DNA of 64,000 nt from Margaritifera margaritifera (GCA_029931535.1 JAQPZY010001297.1:1178001-1242000); one strand, 5' to 3'; shown: positions 8,235 through 21,092, counted from the first letter of the stretch. A program made the numbers and translations. Notes: generated by a model not told the origin, from the letters alone.

Positions 8235-10935
8235 TTAGTAGACTTTTTCTAAAGGGCGACTGACGATTTGGTGGTTTGGCAAACGCACGATTTTGCGGGG
8301 TTCTAAAGTTTTCACTCGAAAGTCTTGAGCTTTTCCAGACTGTAAAGCATTTTTCAAGGGATCAAAGTTCACCACTGGGCTGGCTCGATAGTTCAGTGTC
8401 AATCCTCTGACTTTGCATTTGGTATGGAGTCGGTCTCGGTATCGGTAGCCGTAATTTTTAGGGCCACCGCTGGCAAAACTGAGGATCGTCTCTTGAGAGT
8501 GCTTGTCCGTCCATGCCCCTAAAAGATCTCCTTCCATGGTGGGGTGTGGGCAACCAGGGCGGTGGATGTACATACAACTGTCGGTGTCAAAGCACAGGAC
8601 TCGATCTCCCAACACTTCAAAAGCCTCATCGTACAATTTCAAGCGAGCATGGGCTGTCACGTAGGCTGCAATGACCACATACATTGCTAAAGTCGTCGGG
8701 GCGAACAAACTTGGGTTCTCCTTCGTAACTGACCAATATCAAATCTTCAGGGATGATTTCCGCGTGTTTCATCAATTTTGCTTTGTCGTCTACCAGTTGA
8801 AAGTAGCGATGGGATATGCCAAGTATTCCGTCTTGGGCAAGATCGGACATTGTGCCATTTTTCCCCACAAACAATTCAACATGACTTTGGCAAACGATCT
8901 TCTTCCTTCGTTCTTTTCTACATCTTCCAAAGTGATGCCGTCTACGGAACGGTACTGTTCTTTGAATTGGACTTGGTCTTCTGGAGTCTGACACCAAGAG
9001 GGATAGCCGCTGGCTTCTTGTTTTAGTTTGATAAATTCGTTGACGTAGCTCGAGAAAATGCCTGGATTCGAGGCGTCGTCCTTTTTGGTATTGTGCTGTG
9101 GTAGGAAAGTGCCAAATCTCGTATACTTTCAACAAGCGGTATCCCCGATCTAGAGCCCAAAACAATTCGACGCTGACCCACGTTCCTGTCAAAGCGTGCT
9201 CTTCCTCCGTGTGGTGACAAGGGTGATCATGATTACATGTTTCAGCACATGTACGGCATAAAGGAAACATCAGTTTTCCTTGGCAATGATGGGGTAAGAC
9301 AGGATGGTACAAGTTTGTCGGGGGTAAGACTTTGCATTTGATCAATCCTTCGTATTGACGAATGTTTTCCACGTCGATGTATTCTGTTAGGATTTCAGGG
9401 TGTCCGATAGGGAATCGCTTGTATTTGCATCACCCAAGGATACAACGAACACACGTCGATGTATTTGATTTCTTCTCCTCGAGATTCGTCTACGTGGTAC
9501 AGCAAGCGTGTGGCATTGGTTCGTCCTCCAAACAAACTGTGACGTGGGTCCAAAGGTTCGATGTCTACCACGTTGTAACTTTCGGCAATGCGCCTAAATT
9601 CTGGATCGGATTTGAAACGTCGATCGTACTCGTGCTCCCACATTTCTACCACTTGGTATACTTGACTTTCTAACTTCAGGCGTCGTTGATATGTGTGTTC
9701 ATACAACTCTTTCATGGTGAACTCTGAAAAAGGACTTTGTAAGTGTCGTTGAGAAAAACAGGTAGGGCATCCGTGAAACAAGCATCCCTGAAATTCGTAC
9801 ACCGTCTCAGGGTTTTCTAAATCCCAGCCATCCACAAAAAGACTTTCCATTTTCTTTTCTCCCCCTCCGTTTCGTGCATGTTGTATCCATTTATCTTCCT
9901 TTTGGCACAAGTAATGCAGCCAACGCAAAGATTTGGCAGAGTATTGACGGCGGACCGAAAGATGAGTGTTATGGTCTATGATGGCTAGTTGGTTCTCGGG
10001 CATGAACTTTTTTCTGTACACTAATCCACACGCTTTGGCTAGGGTGTACGCTTCCTTCAAAGTATCGACTTCTCCGTGATCCAGAAATAATTGTCGAAAC
10101 TTTCCACAGCAACGACGTAAAATGTCCACATCGGATCGACAATACTTCAGCCTTTCTTCTTGAAAGTCAAATGGGTCTGAAGCGTGAGCATGGTACCAAG
10201 CGTGGAAGGCTTCTCGCTGTTCGGTGTGCATCCCATCGGGGTCGTAATAGTGAAGTTTAGGCAAATGCGGGAGTACTACATGTTGATTGGCTTCGGTATT
10301 GAAAAAGTGAGGAAAATTCCCTTTGGCCATTTCTATCATTCCAAATGTTTTAGGCATTCGACTCAAAGGCATGGTCAAATAACTCATGGAATCTTTGAAT
10401 TGTACTTGTCCCACTTTCATGTAGATGAGTTTGGCTCCGTTCATGGTGACTTGGGGGCATTCGGTACCTTGTTCTGAAAAATATTTTAACAGAAACTGTC
10501 CCTCGTATCCCGAGAAATTGTGAGCCATGACGGTAGCATATCGATGACAGGTCCCGTAACGTTGAATGTCCTCTTTGCTCCAAGTGTTGTATATGGGGTC
10601 TAAGATCTAATGGGCAAAATCGGCAAGAGTGTTGGGCCCACGAAAGTTTTTTAGCGTCCTCTTGGAATCCTACTACAATGGGGACAATGATAATAGAACG
10701 GTTCTTGTATGCACTTCTCACAAGCCCGATAAGCGACGCAGAAATTAGTGATGTGAATACCCGTTTCGTGCATACATTCAAAGTAAAAAAAGATAAAATC
10801 CACGTCTGTATTGTTCTTCTTCTTCTGCTGCTGATCACCCTTTAATTCTTTCTCCAGTGTATTGTCATATTTTTTAATGTAATATTGATGTTGAAAGTCT
10901 ACGATTTGGTCACAACATTTGGTGTTTGTTTTCTT
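8235..10935 (-). pseudogene. Protein-primed DNA polymerase B (Polinton type), N-terminally deleted and frameshifted
   Basis: Replicative polymerase of the element. In order: an exonuclease I-like region (near 10,760-10,800), Exo II HNFSGYEGQF, Exo III YCRSDVDIL, Pol A DVCSLYPWV, Pol B KVMLNCLWGK (other frame, near 8,870) and Pol C VLCFDTDSCMYI. At least five breaks are visible: near 10,670, a TAG near 10,607, near 9,400, 9,095, 8,830 and 8,700. The zinc-finger N-terminal region present in element B is missing; the remaining sequence starts about 10,940, joined to the end of the coiled-coil gene. The Exo II aspartate is Glu here but Asp in element B. Confidence 0.9.
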
Positions 10936-10959
10936 TTAAAACAAACACATGGACTGGAC

Positions 10960-11585
10960 ATGATGAGTTTTAACTGCCTCAATCCCTTTCCACGGCCAAG
11001 TCCAACTCCTTCTGCTGCTGCTTTGGTAGTAGTAGTAGTAGTAGTGAATGGTGGTGGTAGCATCTCAGTAGTAGTGAGTGTAGATGATGTGATGGGTTTA
11101 GAATGCTTAGCCCATGAGGGTCTCTTTCTCTTGGGTTGTGTTAAAGAAGTCTGATACATGTTTCTCAGATTCTTTTACTCTGCTAAAATATCTTGTAGAT
11201 GACTCACCTTGAGATGGTCATCATTCCCTTCCTTCTGTCCTTCACACTTTTCCTCTTCTAGCTTTCCTATTTCCTCTTCTTGCTTTCTTCATTCCTCTTC
11301 TTGCTGAAGAAATGCTTTTTCTGCTTCTCTCTGACGCTGCAAAAATGTTTCCAGTTCTTCTTTCTGTCTCTTTCTAAAATCATCCACAACGTGTAATGAA
11401 GGTGGTACTACAACGGAAATTGTTTCAGGCAAAAATTCTTGCGACGACAGAAAATCCACAAAATCCAAATTAAAATCTTCTGGTTGAATGTTGAGCGCTG
11501 CCGTTGTTATTGTACTATCGATCCGAACATACGAGGTTTCCGACGCAGGCTCACCCCAATACATGGTCTTCGTTGTATCAGCCAT
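10960..11585 (-). pseudogene. Coiled-coil Glu/Gln-rich protein at the right end, broken
   Basis: ATG 11585 (MADTTKTMYWGEPASETSY), an acidic segment, then a charged coiled coil (RKRQKEELETFLQRQ) to a stop near 11,289. The C-terminal part continues in other frames with MYQTSLTQPKRKR, a Thr-rich run and GRGKGLRQLK near 10,970. Element B keeps the same order (52,679-53,283). No domain recognised; the basic tail suggests nucleic-acid or nuclear association. A TATATA box lies about 45 bp upstream. Confidence 0.6.
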
Positions 11586-11628
11586 GCTCAAAATGCCGCA
11601 AAAGGTAAAACCGTACGAACGCTGTGGT

Positions 11629-11639
11629 GGCTATATACT
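11629..11639 (-). promoter_or_regulatory. TATA box of the coiled-coil gene
   Basis: CTTCAGTATATAGCC on the minus strand, about 45 bp from the ATG at 11585; a variant of the element's CAGTATAAAA box. The matching place in element B has expanded into a (TA)n microsatellite. Confidence 0.5.
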
Positions 11640-11818
11640 GAAGGTGACGTCACACCCCTGCTCTCTTCTGATTGGAAGAGAGACCCACTCTTTTGTAATT
11701 CGATTGGATTGGTGAACCATTTCGATCCGTTTCGATCCGATCTTTGAGACATCGTTTCACCTGTTCTCAAGACAAGAAAATGTATACATCTGTTGAAACT
11801 TCAAACATCGTATAGGGC

Positions 11819-11986
11819 ATGCTGTTCAACCCGGACTACCCGATGTATGTGAAAGCTTCATGGGCTATCACCAAGATAACAGCTACAGCTCTTTGGAAGA
11901 GAAGGATTTATGTGGAGAGACAAGGGTGTCTGCAGCGTAGAAGTTTAAGGAGAAGAAGACCCGTGAAGAGGTGCCATATGTGTTAA
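11819..11986 (+). CDS. Arg-rich 55-aa protein, divergent strand, next to right TIR
   Basis: A short + strand ORF, opposite to almost every other gene of element A, starting ATGCTGTTCAACCC and ending TAA at 11,986. It has YVKASWAITKIT, then WKRR and an Arg-dense C-terminus (RRSLRRRRP), ending with C-H-x-C. Element B has a clearly related sequence at 53,705-53,848: about 23 of the first 33 aligned residues are identical, and changes are mostly synonymous or conservative, though that copy has lost its ATG and gained a TGA. That pattern points to real coding. No family known; a basic packaging, DNA-binding or regulatory peptide is possible. Confidence 0.55.
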   Translation: MLFNPDYPMYVKASWAITKITATALWKRRIYVERQGCLQRRSLRRRRPVKRCHMC

Positions 11987-12338
11987 CTTGGTTAACAAAA
12001 ACTCCAACGGCCCTTTTCAGAGCCACCCACATCTCTTAGAAAAGAAACAATCTCATTGCCAATAGTGTTTCAATGTTTCTATGTTTGTTTGTCTATGTGT
12101 ACGTGTTTATTCTGTCTGTATAAAATACTTCTACCCCATAAACACTTCTATACCCATAAACACTTCTGCCCCCAAGTGCCCCATACTGCCACCAAGTGCC
12201 CACCATGTTCATTTCCCCTATATGCCTACAAGTGTCCTTTCCATGTTCATTTCCCGTTACTGCCCCAGAGTGCCCAACACTGTTAACCTACGGGCTAATG
12301 CTAATTCCCATTACTGCCCCCGATACCCTAACATTACT
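11987..12338. repeat. Right terminal region of element A
   Basis: The inner part (GGTTAACAAAAACTCC...GCCACCCACATCTCTTAGAAA) aligns with the inner TIR edge of element B (53,880-53,940). The outer part is repetitive, with 'cccataaacacttct', 'CCAAGTGCCC' and 'CATGTTCATTTCCC' units, ending in CATTACT. The inverted partner is not seen inside the window. Confidence 0.55.
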
Positions 12339-13310
12339 ACTACCGTCATCAGAGCATGAGGATTATCAAAGTCTTTGCCTCTTTCCTTTGTGGTTTCATT
12401 TTGAGGTCTGTTATTTGTTTATATGTTCCATTCTCAATTGAATAACTTGAAAATGATATTGATGTATGATTTGTTTTGTCATTGCCACTGGTATTTCCAT
12501 GATCTCTGTTAAATTACATGGTCATCTCAGGAATGTCCATCTCAGCTGAAGTGTCTTTGTTCAGAATGTTCCTTTGTAGGGTCCTGTCCAGCAATAGCTT
12601 CTAACATAATTTTGTGTATTTCATCGTTCTGCTTGGTCAAATCTTTACTATTGGGAAGCATCATGTCACATATTTTTGGAAGGTCTTTACTTGTGAACAG
12701 ACTTTTCTTATTTATAATAATGCTAGATTTTGTGTGGGAGAAATTAACTGTGGCAGTAGAGTCATCTGGAAAGGAGAGCCTTTTCATTAAATCCTTGATT
12801 ACGACCTCCTTATCAGTGGTGTACACGCATGGTTGTAGGCTTCTTTCGTTTCTGATGAAGTCTCACAAAAGGTAGAGAAAGCATTCCGAAATAGCTCATA
12901 CGCTGCTGGTGTAAATGTTGCTTTCAGTCTACCATGCGTAATCCATGTTAATATATTTGATGTGTGTCGTGAGGTTTCAAGCCTTTTGTGAGACTTCTGT
13001 TCATATTTAAGCAATAAAATCTAGTACTTCTCAATTGCATATTATCTCCACATAATTTGTTAATATGTCCAGAGTCTTTTGAACTGTATAGAATGTATTG
13101 ACTACCTGTTTTATTCAGAAGGACTAGTGGGCGAATGCCTAATTTTCTTGTTCTTGTGCCAATTGATGTTGGAGTGGGTAGTTCTATCATTTTCCTTTCC
13201 ACAGCAAATCTCTTCACACTATTCACTTCCTCAAATTTGGTTTTGCCGGCAGTGCCTGTCTTAACTAACTTAAGTAGGTAAAATATGATGTACGAGGCCA
13301 CTTGTTAAAT
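12339..13310 (-). other. Flank with unrecognised minus-strand ORFs
   Basis: Minus-strand ORFs at 12,542-12,826 (94 aa) and 12,948-13,301 (117 aa), with a third at 12,799-13,014, overlap in different frames and could be parts of one decayed gene. Stretches such as PTSIGTRTRKLGIRPLVLL look protein-like, but I recognise no family. Probably an old mobile-element or gene relic. Confidence 0.25.
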
Positions 13311-16300
13311 CTAGAAGTTTGATCTTTTGATGTGGGCTGTCGCCACGCACAACAAATAAAATTAAAATGTTCACTGATTTACTCAAATTACTGCTCTATC
13401 GTGATATCTTATACTACTAAATATATTTTTATTGGCCTTCATGACGAATGAAAACATTTATTTCTTGACCAGATTCAGACAGGTCAAATGAGGCAGATAG
13501 AATGATGTGATCAATATGAAGGTCATTATCACTGACACATTCAGGCTTTGTGAAGCGACGCCATCTTTTGCAAAAGTCAATTGATGGCCCGCTATGTTGT
13601 TTTTTAATGCTGACAAAATCCCCTGTCCTGCCAATTATACAACATTTTCACGACATACAAAGATTTGTTGTTACATGTATCGTTTTAGGACAAACATGAC
13701 TAAGCAAGGTACCAATGATTGAAAAATTGAGGAAGTTAAGACCAGGAACTGCAATTGCGCAAAATACTGGCACAGAAACTGTACAGTTGATAGTGTTTGG
13801 AAAGAAGTTTAGGATACCACTTCACGTTAATATTTCGGATTTAAAATTGTCCTCTTCAAAGCGGCTGAAGTGATAGAATTTTGTAAGTAGGACTACGAAC
13901 ATTTGAAAACAGTTGTTTCACGTACGATACTATTACCTCTAAATCAATTGCTAAATAAGTAAAACACAAGTACAGAAATGGAATTGCTTTCTTCTACAAC
14001 TACATCACGAGGGAGAGAATAATATACATAGCAGCCAATACACATTTAACTAACATCGTTTTTGATTCTCACAGAATGAGTTTGAAAGGTGCTTTGATAG
14101 AGTGCAAACATATTTGGAGAAAGTGATCCCGAAAAGTTTCACAATTTGGCAGTAGAAAAGATCTCTGTGACTATAAAAGGTCTACCAAACATTGCTTATT
14201 CCCAGGGTTTGAAACTGAGGCAACAGTTTACAGAAACAACTTAGTTTTCATCAGTGTGTGATAAAAATACACACAAATAAGCAACGCAAGTGTCAACAAT
14301 TATTACACTGACATTCACTGTATCCGGATTGATTTGAGAAGTCCTCACGATAACAAACTACACGGTAGTGATCTTAAATTAGCTAGTATTCAAAAAGGCA
14401 TTTCCTTGCAAATTAACAAAAGACATAAAAACAACAACCCACCCCCACCCCCAAATAAAATAAATAATAATAATAATAATAAGAAGAAAACAAATATCCT
14501 CCGAGAATGTATATTTATTTCGTTTCTGTTTTGGTCTGGTTAACATTCAAAGCAATCAGCACAGGTCAGTTCTCTTTTACGCATCAGTAAATGTTCTTAC
14601 ATGAACGCCATTATCATTATAATTTTCGTAGTGACCAGTTGTGGTATAACATTGTTTGCACTAAATTTGTAAGAGACTGAATACAAAAGGGTTGGTATTT
14701 TGTTTCTGTTTTTTGTGGGGGAGAGGGGTTACGTAGTTTTTAAATGTCTAACTATTCTATGCAACAAGACCTACGACAGAAAATGGTTGCTCAGAGATAA
14801 CAATGTCATCGTGATAGACAGAGAAGTGACATATGATAAATGACTTGAGTTTTTGGTTTATTTGTATAAAGGAACACATACTTTGTTTATGACTTTATGA
14901 TTGATATCTGTGGGGATGTTGATGTCGTGAAAAATTGCTACTCATTTCACCAAACTAGCTTTCAGTGGTAGACATTTTGAAATATCGGTATGGGTGATCG
15001 TACATAAGTAACAAATCTGTGATCAAAGCATTCATAGAGAATTCACGTTTCAAGATTGTATTTTACAGCAAAGACAAGAAAGCAATGGGAACGACCTTGG
15101 ATGAAAGTCACTAAATTCCAGATGAATGCAGAACCAAAGAAGGAAATATTTGATGAGGTTAGAGTCTCCGTTTCAATTCGAGGTATGGATGTGGCCACAA
15201 TGCAGTGTGTTTACATTGACAACGATAAACCTCTTATCACCGTTCATTGACAACACTGTTTTATTTATTGTGATGCCGTACATCCGATAATTGTAAGACC
15301 TGTTCAAATTCTTTACCTAGTAATTATGCATGCAATTGAAGAAGCAATTTGTGTACATCTCAAATTATAAATTTTTTCTAAACACACTTTTTTTTATATT
15401 CCTTTACAAACTTTTGTTCCCATCATTATCAGTCCTGTATGAACAGAAGTTTGACTTTAACCCACAAAACTCTCTGATTGGTGTGCCATTGAAGTTATCC
15501 TTAAAAAGTCCAGGAACTTTTTTGTTCGTTTGAGGGATGCTAAACATGGTGCATTGTAATAGTGCGATCATTTTGATTTTGTATGGTGTCACACAGACGT
15601 TTCGAAACTCTTAAAATAATGTCACATATCATTAATATGTCTTTATTCACGTAGTAATCGTGAATGTCACATAGCGTGTTCAGTTAAAGCGTGACATCAC
15701 ATCGTATACATACTGGCAATCGTTATTTGATATGTTAGAGTCACCCAGACTTGAATTAAACTTTTCTTTCAGGAGTATAGATGTTTCATTGAATTTATAG
15801 AAACTATACATGTATTCATTTGGGAAAATGTCTTTCTTCAAAAAGTAAGGTTTCATAACACCAAGATGTTTCTGTACATTTGTCATCATTGAGATTTTAA
15901 ACCAGCTTTTGCAATGACTGCCATATGAACCGAAAGCTATCTACAAATATAATCGTTCTTTTGACTGTTATTTCATTTCCATTCTTCATGAACCTATCTA
16001 TTTTGAATCCTTGCTAAATGAAATGCATTTCTCATCTTTGTTGGGTATAATGACAAGCGAAATTTAAATTACAGTCAGAATTAGCAGAACCTCTGTACAT
16101 CCCAGTCAAGTGATAATGGTTGCCAACATTGTCTTTTAATATTTTGCTCTCACATATATGGCTTACACTCACTGAGTTAATATCTTTTGGGTCTTCGTGT
16201 ATGAATAAAATACGTTTTGCATTTTTCAGTTCGTTGTGGACTAGTCTCGCTATCTTACCGAAACAGCTATAAAATACCTGAATGCAAGCAGTACCTTTGT

Positions 16301-17080
16301 AAACTATTGGTCTGTAACATTGGTGAATTGACTTGACATCAATACATACAGAAACCTAATTATATATGCTTGATTGTTTTTAATGTCCATGATACAGTGG
16401 TTTGATTTGTAGCATCATTACAGTTTTGTGGCGAGTAGCTCGTACACGAAATGTAACGTATGATGATAATTTGGAAGTCGAAATAAACGACATGAGGAAC
16501 TTTCGATTGATGATTATAATTTCCGAATTTGACAACATATCCTTTTCATGCATGATATATATCGAGTTGTCTACACGCTAACACAGTCTTTTACGATCTG
16601 ATATTTCTTCTGGTGCATTAAAAAAAGCAAGCATTTTTACAGATTAATTTCTTCTCATCGTGTGTGCTTATTTGTGATAATACCAATGTGGATAAATCTT
16701 GTATGTCAACATAATGGCATACCTATCTTTTTTTTTGTTCAATCACTCTTACTGCTATATTGTATATATCTTCAACTATTTCATACACCTTTACAGAAAT
16801 AATACATGCATTCTTAGTAATATGCATGGTATTATAGCGTCTGTCAGACCAATGACTGTATCTAACCGAACTACAATTGGATGATCTGCATACATAAGTA
16901 CTCGGAGTATTTAGCACAGATTCAGCTGCATAGAAGAAAACATCATTCATCTCTATGTTTTACGTTTATGTAAGCTTGTTTGTTATTTACCCATTCAGGC
17001 AAATCAGTATAGGAGCTGCCTGTTATAGATTAACACCTGTTTACGCGCAGTGTTAATTATTCAATCCTGTCAAATATCCA
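13311..17080. other. Intergenic, no supported gene
   Basis: AT-rich with only short random-looking ORFs. Small simple repeats occur (a CCCACCCCCACCCCC run near 14,440 next to (AAT)n). I see no domain, RNA gene or long repeat. Confidence 0.6.
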
Positions 17081-17086
17081 CCTCGA

Positions 17087-17245
17087 GATTTCATTTATTT
17101 CCTGTCAAAATTTGGCATGTAAAATGTAAAACATACACTTCCTGCCCAAATTTGGCATGTAAAATGTAAAACATCCACTTCCTGTCCAACTTTGGTATGT
17201 AAAATGTAAAACATCCACTTCCTGTCTAAATTTGGTATGTAAAAT
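17087..17245. repeat. Four tandem ~41-43-bp units
   Basis: 'CACTTCCTGTCCAAATTTGGCATGTAAAATGTAAAACAT' repeats four times with few changes, the first and last being partial. Confidence 0.85.
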
Positions 17246-20200
17246 GCTCAATTAGATCATCCATTTCAGATCTGTTCATTATGTTCTGTTACGACTAGGG
17301 GTAATGTAACAGAAGAAAAGACACAAGCAAGTTTTCAAGATTTAAAATACAAGCTGTATAATTATTCAGGTTGAAGAAACAGTACTAATCCAGAATGCAC
17401 TGTATTGTTAGCAAATATACCTCCAAAACAGAATATCCCCCACACAAAATGAAGCAAATTCGTTTATGACCTCTCAATTCAATGTAACTATGAAGAATGC
17501 CCGAATGCTACTATTAATTCTATAATATAGTCTCCTAATACGCAGAATCGAAATAAAACCCATAATACGTCTTCAATAAACAACTGGGTATTTCGAAATA
17601 ATTTCCTTTTAATTAACACGATTCATTCTTCGGTAATGACCTTAAACTGTAATTCCTGGTCAATACAATGTTTACTCTTAAAAGTACGAGAACTAGGTCA
17701 AAAGTTCAAACTCTCTCACGCGCGGGAAACACGTCACATGACTAAAGCTTCAGCGAAATATCGATCGAGCCTACCGTATCTGTACTCACGGCAAGACGAC
17801 AGCTGTTAGACTAAGAACAGGGATCATAAACTAATAAACTATACCATTATTAAAAGAAAAATGGTATATAATTCCGTAACAGTTCATAGAACTTGTTCTG
17901 TGGTAAAATTTCCTGTATTCAGCTTTCGGTCCGTCTTGTGTGGGACGTTTCATAAATCCGATAGTAAAGTCAAGCTGAACTTGTATTGAACCAAATGAAC
18001 GGATTTTGCGAAGTATTACTTTATTCAAGTAGGGTTCAGTGCCATTAAAAAAAATCATAAAAATCTTGATTGTTACCACCATAAAATCTGTACTCATTTA
18101 CATTTCTCTTGAATGAATCTATAAGCCTTTTAGAGACGAATATGTTTACATTTTGCCTATTCATTCGTCTCAGTTCTTTACATTGTACTCGTATTAATAG
18201 AGGTTTCTAACACCTTTTGGATTAGATAGATCAAATATAGAAGTCTTAATTTCTGGTTTATTTAGTTAACAACCACTACTAAATATTAAACTGTGTGTGA
18301 ATAAGATTAATTTGAGCTTTGCCATTAATTTTAGCAAACTTCCCACCTCATTACCTAAAGTCTCCGCCCCTGAGGGTAGTACACCGGAAAGAAACAACCA
18401 GAAACCCACAGAGGGATGAAACTTTCCTTTTACAGATCATTTTTCCTACTCGATTATACGTCATCCTCATTTTTTACAACTTTGTGTGTGGCCAGTTTCA
18501 CGCTGTCTTTATGCAAGTCATACATGAGACGAGCTCCTTCAAAAGGGCCTTTTTTGGCTGACTTGGGTCGCTTCATTCGTATACTTGGTGGCTCATTTGG
18601 CTGTTCGTTTGTTTACCATAGTGTTACTAGTCTCCCAACGTAAGTCCCTTGCAAAAGACCAATTCCTCCTTAGAGTCATTCTGACTTTCTAAGTTGCTTA
18701 AAAGCAGCTTTTTTTTTTTTCTTCTCGAAATTGAAGTTATTGCATAATGTTTTGATCTACTTTTTATGTGCGTGTCCAGATTTATGTACTAAGGTGATGC
18801 TATTCAAAATTTATTATACAAAATATTTTTGAGAACACGAGTCTTTATCCATCATTCTTTGGTTTTAAAATCCAGACATTATACCACTGAGCTAATTCAG
18901 TCAGTTGCTATTACTGTAATTTCTACTCTATGCGCAGACTGGTTTTCTCTGCCTGCTTGCCTGTGCACTATGCTGAATTAAATGTATGAGCTAAAATATA
19001 TTGTTTGTGTCTGTATGTTTGTGCTTCGGTATAAAACAATTCTGTATTTTAATTTCTCCCCTATCAATGTTTTGTCTGTCTGTCTGTTTGTGTTTCAGTA
19101 TAAAACAGTACTGTTTCTCACCATAGTCCCGCGATACTTTACCTGGAATATATACTGCTTGTACTTTCTAGAACAGATACTAAGTTAATATATGCAATTC
19201 CTACGCACAGCCAAGTAAAATATTAATTTTCTGCTGGGCAATACCCTTGCACACATATATCGCTGTGTGGTCAAGTACTGCACGTACAAGTCTTGCTGCG
19301 GAATATCAACGTCATACATACAGAGCGAGATAGAGGTGTATACAGAGTAGGAAAGTAATTATATTGCAGGCATTTGATTTAATCGGTTAATCATTTACGT
19401 AAATCAATAAGATCGTATAATATGACATTTACTCTCAATACACGGCTCACTCGTTTTTTTTTTTTTTTAAAGCATTTAATTTCTCTCAATAAATGTAGTT
19501 AAAATTTTGTGTGTATTTTTCTTTTTGTATGCTGGTGGAAATATATGTACTTTATGGTCCTACAACATTTACACAAAATTATGTAATGATCAAGCTCTGC
19601 AAGGGTGTAAAATACATTTTTTTATTTCCTCCAATCAAGCTGTTTTCTAAATGAACAACTTCTACGTCGTTGATATCGAGTATTTCTGGTTTGTTTTTTT
19701 TTTTTTTTTTATATCTCCATTAGTAATTTTGAAGTACCACGACCATAGCATTTTTTCCCATCTCTATTTAATACATTTGTAAGGTTTTAATATCACGTTA
19801 TTATGGTTGTATTTCTGTTGTAAGGTATAGGAGGGTTCAGGTGCATATATCTGATAACAGAGTAGTTAAAGAAGTGGCCGCGCACTAAATGTTGTTTTTT
19901 GTGTTGTTTTTTTTTTTTTTTTTTAAAAATATGTTTTTCATTTTTTAATGCAGTAGTAAAGTAGGTGGCCTCATGATCACATGCATATGGGGGTGGGATG
20001 TCAGTAGTAGATAATATATGAAACACGATAGAGCAGTAGTTTGAATTAACCAGCGATTCATTTTATTGTATTTATTGTACGTTGGTGACAGCTCACATAA
20101 AAAAATCAAACTATTTAAATTTAATTAGCGGCCTCGTGCTTCTTTTACTGACAATTAACCTTCACTACGGCTGGCTTAACTAATCTATATTAAAGGTATA

Positions 20201-20940
20201 AAAAAAGAGAAAAAGCTAAAGCTGTATAAAATTTAGAGATATATCTTAACATGTCTTATTCTGTCTAATTCACTATCAGCACGTTCATCACTGTACTAAA
20301 CTTAAAGGATCGTCCATCGTATTTTTCAACGAGCATGATCATATCAGAGACTGTATATAGGTTAGTCTCAGATCATCTCACAGTGTTTCATAAAAAATAA
20401 GAAATAAATATAAATTTAGTACAGGAATCTAATATCAAAATTATATATTAAAATGAAAGCTAATATATCAGATTAGTGTCTACTATATACATGCTTATAA
20501 ATCTTATGCTTTCAGAAAACTCTACAACTATTTTATACGGTAGAAAGAAAACGATATGACATACTCTATAATAACATGTTAAAATTGTTTGACATTATTA
20601 AAACACGAACCCTCTTTAGAACTATGCATTTAAAAAAAAAAAAAAATGAAAAAAAAATGTTTCAGTCGACAGGGTGGTGTCTTCACATTGCCGCCATTGG
20701 ATGGTCCACCTATTCTAAACCGATCAATCTTTTTCGATAACGACATTTTTATTCTCATGGTCGTTATTTACCATCAAAATAATTGTTAACAAAATTCGTT
20801 ATCGAGATCGATTTATCGGTCTACACCTATTGATCTCTAATAATATCTGGATTTGTTGTGTCTGTGATTCTTTTCTGGATCGGTTTGCGATTTGCTTGAA
20901 AACGTTGTCTTATCTTGATGTCGTCGAATTCACTTCCGTT
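17246..20940. other. Intergenic upstream of ALG10
   Basis: No convincing coding region. Several poly-T/poly-A runs (18,711, 19,453, 19,691, 19,905, 20,633) and a tRNA-like A-box fragment at 18,858-18,900. Two loosely similar stretches (GTAGTTAAAGAAGTGGCC near 19,863 and GTAGTAAAGTAGGTGGCC near 19,953) may be an old repeat. The ALG10 promoter should lie in its last few hundred bases but no clear TATA box is evident. Confidence 0.5.
18858..18900 (-). repeat. tRNA-like A-box fragment (SINE or tRNA pseudogene)
   Basis: The minus strand reads GAATTAGCTCAGTGGTATAATG followed by an anticodon-arm-like TCTGG...CCAAAG. The A box is near perfect but no B box follows, so it is a truncated tRNA-derived sequence and not a functional tRNA. 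Confidence 0.4.
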
Positions 20941-20945
20941 TCAAA

Positions 20946-21092
20946 ATGTGGAACGTAGCTATAATATCTTTGTTTGTTATCTTGACCGGTTTCACGTTTA
21001 ATTACATATATTATGTCCAGCCGACCACGTATATGGATGAAGTATTTCATATTCCTCAGGCACAGCAATATTGCAAAGGAAATTTTTCTTCT
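20946..21092 (+). CDS. ALG10: ALG10 exon 1
   Basis: 49 codons from ATG: an N-terminal membrane segment (VAIISLFVILTGF) and the luminal catalytic-type motif TTYMDEVFHIPQAQQYC. The splice donor GTAAGT follows at 21,093. Confidence 0.93.

Larger units (their letters stand above)
1..12338 (-). mobile_element. Element A: degenerate Polinton/Maverick (adintovirus-like), left end not resolved
   Basis: Nearly all genes run on the minus strand and form the standard Polinton set: protein-primed polB, packaging ATPase, retroviral-like integrase with chromodomain, penton-like minor capsid, pX-like peptide, plus an IAP-like gene. The right end is placed near 12,338 because the sequence ends in CATTACT after a GTGCCCC/TGTTAA-rich repeat, like element B at 54,635. 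The left end is unclear: 20-165 resembles the right terminal repeat in the same orientation instead of inverted. Many genes carry frameshifts or stops, so the copy is inactive. A major capsid gene is not visible; it may lie left of the window or be lost. Confidence 0.88.

Noticed and set aside
9362..9673. + strand ORF of 103 aa
   Set aside because: Antisense to the conserved polB Pol A region.
1..12338. Major capsid protein or adenovirus-like protease
   Set aside because: I looked for their usual blocks in elements A, B and D and saw none; they may be outside the window or deleted.
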